Assembly (NCBI GenBank): GCA_027032655.1
Contig: JALVMZ010000349.1
Coordinates: forward strand, 1-12,547
From: Desulfobacteraceae bacterium
GTDB lineage: Bacteria > Desulfobacterota > DSM-4660 > Desulfatiglandales > JALVMZ01
DNA length: 12,547 bases
Direction: 5' to 3'
Below the pieces are notes generated by a model. It did not search any database and had not been told where the DNA came from. It saw nothing but the letters and a program-made list of their open reading frames with translations. Numbering within the stretch: position 1 is the first letter of the stretch; each line of letters starts with the position of its first letter. Positions 7,507 to 12,547 of this stretch are shown here, in pieces. The translations under genes were made by a program, and so were the position numbers.

Positions 7507-8399
7507 TTCTTCCTCTTTTCCTTTGCCTCTTTGATGAGCAGGTCTCCATATTTTTCAAGGAACAGGTCAAGGTCCTCCTTCCAATCGGGCATGATGTTAA
7601 GGTCATGCTGTTTTAACAGCCTGTTTTCCAGAATGCAATTAAGTGGTCTTCTGGCCTTTTGTGGATATTCGGATAACTTGCATGGCTTGAGTTTTACTTT
7701 GAGATTTAATTTATCAATTATGAACTGTGCAAATTCAAGCCTTGTGCAATAACCCTCTGAAGTTACATGATATGTGCCGTTTGCATCTGATTTAATCATC
7801 AGTTTTATCTGTTTTGCAAGGCTATAAGTCCAGGTGGGCGAGCCAATCTGATCTTCAACCACGGTAAGGGTCTTTCTTCTGTTTTTTACAGCCTGCTTAA
7901 TAATGGATTTTACAAAATTCTTTCCCCTCAACCCATACAGCCATCCTGTCCTGATTATAATATAATCCGGGGCATTATCCCTTATGGCTGCCTCGCTTTC
8001 TGCTTTTGTTCTACCATATTTACATATGGGATCAGGGGGATCATCCTCAAAATATGGCTGTGGAGGCATCTTTTTACCATTAAAAACATAATCAGATGAA
8101 ATATGCACCATTTTGGATTCAAATCTGGCGGATCCCTGGGCCATGTTTCTTGGCCCTTCCACATTCACTTTATTTATCATGAAATCCAGATCTTCGTTCT
8201 CGCATTCATCCACTGAAGTAAACCCCGCACAATTAACTATTACATCTGGCCTATTCTTTTGAAGGTTTTCTATAACACTGTCCCATTTTATAATGTCCAC
8301 CTCTTTGTGGGTGGGAGCAACCACATCAAATTCCTCTTTAAACACCTCAAGACAATCACTGCCCAGCATTCCTGTGCTACCATAAAGTAAAATCTTCAT
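7497..8399 (-). CDS. rfbD: RmlD-like dTDP-4-dehydrorhamnose reductase / NAD(P)-dependent sugar reductase
   Basis: A 300-residue extended short-chain dehydrogenase. The N-terminal MKILLYGSTGMLG has the GxxGxxG dinucleotide-binding motif (7-13). VNCAGFTSVDECE at 55-67 is the NCAAYTxVDxAE-like RmlD element. SSDYVFNG at 101-108 holds the catalytic Ser/Thr region, and Tyr128 and Lys132 form the YxxxK pair. RTGWLYG at 150-156 and RPLNCILEN at 251-259 are further RmlD marks. RmlD makes dTDP-L-rhamnose with NAD(P)H as the last step of the pathway, but no rmlA, rmlB or rmlC lies nearby, so another nucleotide-sugar role is possible. The C-terminus ends in a Lys/Arg-rich tail (KEKRKKKK). AGGAGG lies 9 bases before the ATG. 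It converges on the oxidoreductase gene with 8 bases between stops, and so is a separate transcription unit. Confidence 0.87.
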   Translation of the reverse strand: MKILLYGSTGMLGSDCLEVFKEEFDVVAPTHKEVDIIKWDSVIENLQKNRPDVIVNCAGFTSVDECENEDLDFMINKVNVEGPRNMAQGSARFESKMVHISSDYVFNGKKMPPQPYFEDDPPDPICKYGRTKAESEAAIRDNAPDYIIIRTGWLYGLRGKNFVKSIIKQAVKNRRKTLTVVEDQIGSPTWTYSLAKQIKLMIKSDANGTYHVTSEGYCTRLEFAQFIIDKLNLKVKLKPCKLSEYPQKARRPLNCILENRLLKQHDLNIMPDWKEDLDLFLEKYGDLLIKEAKEKRKKKK

Positions 8400-8502
8400 A
8401 TAATCAGGCCTCCTGTTTAATCGAATGTCAATTTATTAATCATTTTTTTTTAAATTTGCAACCTTTTATGGAAAATAAAGGTCTCAAAATCTATATCAAT
8501 TA

Positions 8503-8530
8503 TTGAAAGAATCTTCATAATGCTTATAAT
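8503..8530 (+). promoter_or_regulatory. sigma70-type promoter for the FmdB-family gene
   Basis: TTGAAA at 8503-8508 (five of six) and a perfect TATAAT at 8525-8530 are separated by 16 bases. The start codon at 8563 lies 32 bases beyond the -10 box. This is the closest consensus match noticed in the window. The surrounding 160-base gap between the two divergent genes is very AT-rich; no clear minus-strand promoter for the sugar reductase was recognised in it. Confidence 0.6.
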
Positions 8531-8549
8531 ATATTAAAGTTTTTGATCT

Positions 8550-8554
8550 GGAGG
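8550..8554 (+). promoter_or_regulatory. ribosome binding site deciding the FmdB-family start
   Basis: GGAGG at 8550-8554 is only 2 bases from the ATG at 8557 but a normal 8 bases from the ATG at 8563. The second ATG also gives the family's usual MPIYEY start, so 8563 is preferred. Confidence 0.75.
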
Positions 8555-8562
8555 TTATGAAT

Positions 8563-8775
8563 ATGCCCATCTATGAGTATGTTTGTAAAAAGTGTAAAAA
8601 TTGCTTTGAATATATGATATTTTCATCAGATGATGCAGGAGATATATCCTGTCCCTCATGCGGGAGTAAAGATACTGAAAAAATAATGTCAGCTTTTTCC
8701 TGCAAGACTGGTGGTTCAGGAGGAGAGCTTCATGCTCCAATGAGTAGTTGTGGAACATCAGGTGGATTTTCATGA
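8563..8775 (+). CDS. FmdB-family small zinc-ribbon protein
   Basis: A 70-residue protein opening MPIYEYVCKKC, the standard start of the FmdB/CxxC_CxxC_SSSS zinc-ribbon family. Two CxxC pairs (Cys8/Cys11 and Cys30/Cys33, the latter as CPSCG) should bind one zinc. The tail after residue 45 is rich in Gly and Ser with extra Cys at 47 and 63, common in short members. The family is named from a putative regulator near formamidase genes (FmdB), but its molecular role is not established; nucleic-acid or protein contact is a guess. It stands alone: divergent from the sugar reductase and convergent with the acyl-CoA synthetase, with its own promoter. The upstream in-frame ATG at 8557 would add only Met-Asn and is too close to the ribosome site. 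Confidence 0.88.
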   Translation: MPIYEYVCKKCKNCFEYMIFSSDDAGDISCPSCGSKDTEKIMSAFSCKTGGSGGELHAPMSSCGTSGGFS

Positions 8776-8791
8776 GCATCATGATATGAAT

Positions 8792-8824
8792 GGCAGCAGT
8801 CTGCTGCCTTAAACTTTAAAGTTT
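8792..8824. terminator. hairpin plus palindrome between convergent FmdB-family and acyl-CoA synthetase genes
   Basis: GGCAGCA (8792-8798) and TGCTGCC (8802-8808) form a perfect 7-bp GC-rich stem with a 3-base loop, 17 bases after the FmdB-family stop. Just beyond is a perfect 14-base palindrome AAACTTTAAAGTTT (8811-8824) overlapping the stop codon of the opposing gene. Neither strand has a clean T-run after the stem (plus strand reads TTAAACTTT). A bidirectional terminator is likely by position but not textbook. Confidence 0.45.
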
Positions 8825-10453
8825 CTCAGCCTTTCGCTTTTCTTCGTCCCTCACCTCTCTTCGAAGGAGCTTCCCAACCTTGGACTTGGGTAGCATGTCC
8901 CTGAATTCTATATAATGCGGGACCTTATATGATACCAGTCTCTCTCTACACCATTTAATAAGGTCATATCCTGTAATACCCTTTATATCCTCCTTTAACA
9001 CAACAAATGCCTTTATCCTCTCCCCCACCTTTTTATCAGGCACTCCCACGACACATGATGCAACCACTGCTGGATGCTCCTGCAAAACCGCCTCTATTTC
9101 TGATGCAGATACCCTGTATCCCTTGTGTTTTATTGTATCCACTGTTCTGTCAATAAAATATAGATTTCCTTCATCATCCATTGACAGGATATCCCCTGTG
9201 CGATACCACAATTTACCATCCAGATTAATGAAGGCCTCTTTGGTCTCCTCTGGTTTATTCAGATAAGCTGTTACCATATGTTCTGAGTGGACAATTAACT
9301 CACCTGGCTCCCCTGGTTTCACCGGTTTCAGGGTTGAAGGGTCAACAATCTTTATATCCTTGCTGGGCACGACCCTTCCCACGCTCTTGGGAGGATTTTC
9401 CCTGTCCACGGGGCACATGGCTATACCACCACAGGTCTCCGTTGCACCATATCCCTGAAATATCCTCTTTCCAAATCTCTCATACCATCTCTTGCTCACT
9501 TCAACAGGCAGGACATCGCCCGCACTGAACCAGTAATCCACAGAACTCAGGTCATAGTCATCCAGCCTGTCATGCTCCAGTATCATTCTATACAGGGCGG
9601 GAACACCTATCATAGACCTTGCCCTAAACCTCTGTATTGATTCAAATGTAGCATCAAGATTCACCTTTGGCTGAAGTATAAGGGTGCCACCCACCAGGAG
9701 CACGCTCAGAGAACATGTCTGCCCAAGGATATGAAAAAGCGGGGCATTCCCCATTATAATGTTTTCCTCGGGAGGGAAAAGGGGATCAGTTGCCCTTATC
9801 TGCTCCATTGCAGATACAAGAAATAGATTATGAGACAGTGGAACACCTTTTGGAAATTTTGTTGTTCCACCTGTATAAAGGATCTCGGCAATGTCTTTGC
9901 CTCCCCTACCATGTTCATGAGTTTTAACTGAATCCTTTCCTCTCCTGATCATGTCTCTTAAAAAATAGATATTTTCCCCCTTCTCCACCTTTCCTTTTGG
10001 AACCACATCAAATAGATATCCAAATCCCCTCCTCCACCAGGGGAGAAGATCTGTCATACCAGCTACGATTATCCTCTGGATAGGGGTTTCTCCCATTACC
10101 TTCGTAACATAGCCAAAATTAGTATCGGCACATATTATAGTTCTGGCATCACTATCATTAGCAATGTATTTCAAATCATATGGAGTGTAAATGGGAGTGA
10201 TGGGCACACATATTCCACCCATCTTCTGAATACCAAGCCATGCCACAACCCATTGTATACTGTTAGGTATGTAAATAATTATTTTTTCCCCTGGATTTAC
10301 TCCAGCATTCAGTAGGGATGAGGCAAATCTTTCAACCATTTCTTTAAGTTTTCTGTAAGAATATCTTGTCCCAAGATAAATTATAGCTGTATGATTTACG
10401 CGGGTGCTTGCTGCTTCTTCAAATCTTTTGTAGATATTTGAGGTTTCTTTCAT
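8816..10453 (-). CDS. AMP-forming acyl-CoA synthetase (ANL superfamily)
   Basis: A 545-residue enzyme with the full set of adenylate-forming motifs: P-loop YTGGTTKFPKG at 193-203, GYGATET at 334-340, YRTGD at 417-421, IDR at 434-436 with hinge DTIKHKGYRVSASEIE, and a C-terminal PKSKVGK with the adenylation Lys at 528. It should activate a carboxylic acid with ATP to an acyl-adenylate and then form the CoA thioester; chain length or ring preference is not readable. The frame extends upstream to 10561, but those 36 residues overlap livF and do not resemble the family. The ATG at 10453 gives the usual NIYKRFEEAA start, although its AAGGA is unusually close (1 base). It starts 4 bases after the livF stop, so it is the last gene seen in a liv operon, suggesting activation of the imported compound. 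Confidence 0.9.
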   Translation of the reverse strand: MKETSNIYKRFEEAASTRVNHTAIIYLGTRYSYRKLKEMVERFASSLLNAGVNPGEKIIIYIPNSIQWVVAWLGIQKMGGICVPITPIYTPYDLKYIANDSDARTIICADTNFGYVTKVMGETPIQRIIVAGMTDLLPWWRRGFGYLFDVVPKGKVEKGENIYFLRDMIRRGKDSVKTHEHGRGGKDIAEILYTGGTTKFPKGVPLSHNLFLVSAMEQIRATDPLFPPEENIIMGNAPLFHILGQTCSLSVLLVGGTLILQPKVNLDATFESIQRFRARSMIGVPALYRMILEHDRLDDYDLSSVDYWFSAGDVLPVEVSKRWYERFGKRIFQGYGATETCGGIAMCPVDRENPPKSVGRVVPSKDIKIVDPSTLKPVKPGEPGELIVHSEHMVTAYLNKPEETKEAFINLDGKLWYRTGDILSMDDEGNLYFIDRTVDTIKHKGYRVSASEIEAVLQEHPAVVASCVVGVPDKKVGERIKAFVVLKEDIKGITGYDLIKWCRERLVSYKVPHYIEFRDMLPKSKVGKLLRREVRDEEKRKAEKL

Positions 10454-10457
10454 ATCC

Positions 10458-11204
10458 TTAAACACCAAAATAAGCTGATTGAATTTCAGGATTATCCATA
10501 AGCTCTTCTCCTGTGCCTGACAGGGTAAACATACCATTTTCAATAACATATCCCCTGTCAATTACAGGAAGCACTGGTCTTGCAAACTGCTCTGTTATAA
10601 GAACCGTTATACCGGAATCTGCCCTTAACCCTACAATGGCATCCATGAGCATCTTCTGTATCATTGGACTTAATCCCAGCAGGGGCTCATCCAATAGCAG
10701 AAGAGATGGCTCCACCATTAACGCCATACTGATTGCAAGCATCTGCTGTTCGCCCCCGCTTAAAAATCCTGCTTTTCTGCTCTTTATCTCTTTTAAAGCG
10801 GGAAATATCTCAAATGCATATTCAATTAAATGTCTCAGTTTTGAACGCTCAGTCCTGTGACCTGCAATGCGGAGATTCTCCAATACATCACTTTCTGGAA
10901 ACACAGGATGTCTTTCTCTACATAGCACAATACCCTTTTCTGTCCTTTTATATGGCGGCAGAGCTGATATGTCCTCACCATTATATATAATATTCCCATA
11001 GATGGTTATTCTCTCTCCACCCTTCCTCTGCTCCTTTATCTTCATATCAATAATCAGGCCTGAAATTGTGTTCATCAGAGTGGTTTTTCCCGCACTGTTG
11101 GAGCCAATCACTCCAACAATCTCTCCCTTCTTCACCTCCATGGAAAAGTCATTTAATGCAAGTGCATTCTCAAAGAATACCATTAAGTTCTTAACTTCAA
11201 GCAT
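10458..11204 (-). CDS. livF: branched-chain-type ABC transporter ATPase LivF (second system)
   Basis: A 248-residue ATPase: Walker A GSNSAGKT at 34-41, signature LSGGEQQ at 148-154, Walker B LLLLDEP at 168-174 and Gln206 at the switch position (ITEQFARP), as usual in LivF. It differs from the left-block LivF in two ways. About 14 extra, mostly charged residues lie between Walker A and the strand before NGEDI (roughly 52-66, with KIKEQRKGGER). The Q-loop region reads CRERHPVFPE instead of VPEGKHLFPN. Such an insert may be typical of LivF proteins found beside CoA ligases, but that is recollection, not tested. It starts 15 bases after livG with a GGGAG ribosome site, and the acyl-CoA synthetase follows 4 bases after its stop. 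Confidence 0.92.
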   Translation of the reverse strand: MLEVKNLMVFFENALALNDFSMEVKKGEIVGVIGSNSAGKTTLMNTISGLIIDMKIKEQRKGGERITIYGNIIYNGEDISALPPYKRTEKGIVLCRERHPVFPESDVLENLRIAGHRTERSKLRHLIEYAFEIFPALKEIKSRKAGFLSGGEQQMLAISMALMVEPSLLLLDEPLLGLSPMIQKMLMDAIVGLRADSGITVLITEQFARPVLPVIDRGYVIENGMFTLSGTGEELMDNPEIQSAYFGV

Positions 11205-11219
11205 CTCTGATATCTCCCA

Positions 11220-11990
11220 TCAGGTTTCGCTTCCAAGATATGCCTTTTTCACCTCTTCGCTGTTCATAACCTCTTGTGGAAGACCTTCAGCAATCTTTCT
11301 TCCAAAATTCAGGACCAGAACTCTATCAACTATCCTGAAGAGCTCCTTCAGGCGGTGTTCTATCATAATTATTGTTTTTCCCTGGAATCTCAATTTCTCT
11401 ATTACAGGCACTATACCTGCAACCTCAGCCAGACTTAGCCCCGAAAATAGTTCATCCAGAATTATTAGTTCAGGGTCAAGTGCCATGGCTTTTGCAAGTT
11501 CAAGCCTCTTTAGATATCCCTGGGGAAGCACACTTGCGGGCTTGTAAGCCACACGGGAGTCCCTTTCAAAACCCACTTCCTCAAGCAGATCAAGGGCTAC
11601 TGCATCCCTGTCCCCGTATGCACCACCCTTCATTGCCTTCACCCTGGGTGAGTACAGGGGGATTATGATATTCTTATATGCGGGCAACTGGAAAAATGGT
11701 TTTACCATCTGAAATGTCCTGGATATTCCCATTCGGACTATCCTGTAAGGGGGCAGACCTGTTATGTCTTTCCCTTTAAACAGGACCGTTCCTGAATCAG
11801 GTTTTACAAAACCTGTGATTAGATTTACAAGGGTAGTCTTTCCTGAGCCATTGGGGCCGATTATTCCCAGTAACTCCCCTTCTGATATCTCAAAACCCAC
11901 ATCGTCTATGGCCTTAACCCCTCCAAAGCTCTTTGAAAGATTAGCGATTTTAATAAATGGCTGAGTCTCTATTTTTCCACTTCCACCCAT
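11220..11990 (-). CDS. livG: branched-chain-type ABC transporter ATPase LivG (second system)
   Basis: A 256-residue ATPase: Walker A GPNGSGKTT at 45-53, Q-loop Gln94 (SRTFQMVKPF), Walker B LIILDE at 175-180 and switch His212 (IEHRLKELF). The signature reads LPQGYLK at 155-161: Pro replaces the ATP-contacting Ser, but one Gly is kept. Leu follows the catalytic Glu where Pro is usual. The frame is open to an ATG at 12068, but that stretch lies in the 3' end of livM. The ATG at 11990 has AGGTGG 4 bases upstream and leads directly into QPFIKIANLSKSFGG, so it is preferred; it overlaps livM by 22 bases. It works with LivF and the LivM/LivH permeases of the right-hand system; LivH is not in the window. 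Confidence 0.9.
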   Translation of the reverse strand: MGGSGKIETQPFIKIANLSKSFGGVKAIDDVGFEISEGELLGIIGPNGSGKTTLVNLITGFVKPDSGTVLFKGKDITGLPPYRIVRMGISRTFQMVKPFFQLPAYKNIIIPLYSPRVKAMKGGAYGDRDAVALDLLEEVGFERDSRVAYKPASVLPQGYLKRLELAKAMALDPELIILDELFSGLSLAEVAGIVPVIEKLRFQGKTIIMIEHRLKELFRIVDRVLVLNFGRKIAEGLPQEVMNSEEVKKAYLGSET

Positions 11991-12547
11991 CTTTCCACCT
12001 GATGATACTTTCTGCTTATAAAATGGAATATTCCTTCTGGTAGTGCCACAATGAATACCACAAGGCATATTCCATACATTACAATCCTGAGCCCTCCAAT
12101 ACCCCTTAATATTTCTGATAAAGGAACCAGAATAAATGATCCCAGTGTGGCGCCTGCAAAGGTTCCACCACCTCCCACCACTGCTGCTGCAATCGGAAGT
12201 ATGGAATAATCCAGTGCAAACACAGGCATCCCCACAAACATATAGACATGAGTCATGAATGCACCAGCAAAGGCCCCTACAGCACTTGCAAGGAAGAGCG
12301 CCTGTGCCTTGAACCAGTATATATTTATTCCTGCATTCATAACTGATCGGTCATTGTCACATATGCCCTTTAACACCAGTCCATAATCAGAGCCCATCAT
12401 CCTCCTGAATCCAAAAAGGGCACAGAGAAGGGCAATGATAATGAGATATGTCTCAAACCACCTTGATGGCAGGGATCCAAGTCCACTCAGCCCCTCTGTT
12501 CCTCCAAATATCTTTGTTGCCTCTATGATCCTGACAAGCATTAGAGG
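11969..12547 (-). CDS. livM: branched-chain-type ABC transporter permease LivM, C-terminal part (5' end outside window)
   Basis: The frame is open to the right edge, so the Met at 12541 is probably internal and 192 residues are seen of an expected 300 or more. The visible part begins within the soluble loop (IFGGTEGLSGLGSLP, matching the TGGxxGL element of LivM). It continues with a membrane segment, the coupling loop GLVLKGICDNDRSVMNAGINIYWFKAQAL, and ends with AAAVVGGGGTFAGATLGSFILVPLSEILR and LPEGIFHFI, all typical of LivM C-termini. The coupling loop has ICDND where the left-block LivM has LREDED. The stop lies inside the livG start region, giving a 22-bp overlap and probable coupling. 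LivH and a binding protein for this system may lie further right. Confidence 0.9.
   Translation of the reverse strand, partial: PLMLVRIIEATKIFGGTEGLSGLGSLPSRWFETYLIIIALLCALFGFRRMMGSDYGLVLKGICDNDRSVMNAGINIYWFKAQALFLASAVGAFAGAFMTHVYMFVGMPVFALDYSILPIAAAVVGGGGTFAGATLGSFILVPLSEILRGIGGLRIVMYGICLVVFIVALPEGIFHFISRKYHQVERWVEVEK

Noticed and set aside
8460..8481. ACCTTT...AAAGGT inverted repeat in the divergent gap
   Set aside because: It has a bulged, AT-rich stem, no T-run on either strand and no link to a start site; it may be chance in an AT-rich spacer.
10454..10561. 36-residue N-terminal extension of the acyl-CoA synthetase
   Set aside because: It lies almost wholly inside livF and shows no family resemblance; the family's usual N-terminus begins at the ATG at 10453.
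11002..11547. 181-residue plus-strand open frame
   Set aside because: It is antisense to the well-supported livF and livG genes, spans their junction and has no recognisable domain.
11991..12068. 26-residue N-terminal extension of the second LivG
   Set aside because: It overlaps the conserved C-terminus of LivM in another frame, and AGGTGG precedes the ATG at 11990.

Overview
The window looks like a chromosomal metabolic region of an anaerobic-type bacterium. Its composition is fairly AT-rich, with heavy use of AGA/AGG for Arg and ATA for Ile. Promoters are sigma70-like, Shine-Dalgarno sites are strong (AGGAGG, GGAGG) and operons are tight. Gene content (several branched-chain-type ABC importers, an Fe-S/flavin ene-reductase-like protein, an acyl-CoA synthetase, an FmdB-like zinc ribbon) would suit Desulfobacterota or a neighbouring lineage. 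That placement is inference only; no rRNA or marker gene is present.

Left block, plus strand (1-7488). It opens with the 3' part of a periplasmic substrate-binding protein gene, cut by the window edge. A second, complete binding-protein gene of the same type follows (867-2135), with its own strong ribosome site and a possible promoter. A good hairpin terminator or attenuator (2149-2191) comes next. Then comes a compact livH-livM-livG-livF set of two permeases and two ATPases, with junctions from 4-bp overlap to 17-bp gap. Three bases after livF begins a 638-residue flavin/4Fe-4S/NAD(P)H oxidoreductase of the 2,4-dienoyl-CoA reductase / Old Yellow Enzyme type.

Middle block (7489-8815). An RmlD-like sugar reductase gene on the minus strand converges on the oxidoreductase gene, with only 8 bases between the stop codons. 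Divergent from it, behind the best promoter in the window, is a 70-residue FmdB-family zinc-ribbon gene. A hairpin separates that gene from the right block.

Right block, minus strand (8816-12547). Read in its own direction this is a second transporter operon: livM (5' end off the window), livG, livF, then an acyl-CoA synthetase starting 4 bases after livF. The livH and binding-protein partners of this second system are not in the window and may lie beyond the right edge.

Taken together, two HAAT-family ABC importers converge on one another, each carrying one enzyme at the 3' end of its operon: a flavin reductase on one side and a CoA ligase on the other. The simplest reading is uptake of amino acids or organic (perhaps unsaturated, branched or aromatic) acids coupled to activation and reduction. 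Substrates cannot be read from the sequence. No RNA genes, insertion sequences, CRISPR arrays or phage genes were seen, and there is no gene-free stretch above 300 bases. I do not see a clearly new biological system; the points most worth checking are the non-canonical ATPase signatures and the mixed active-site features of the oxidoreductase.
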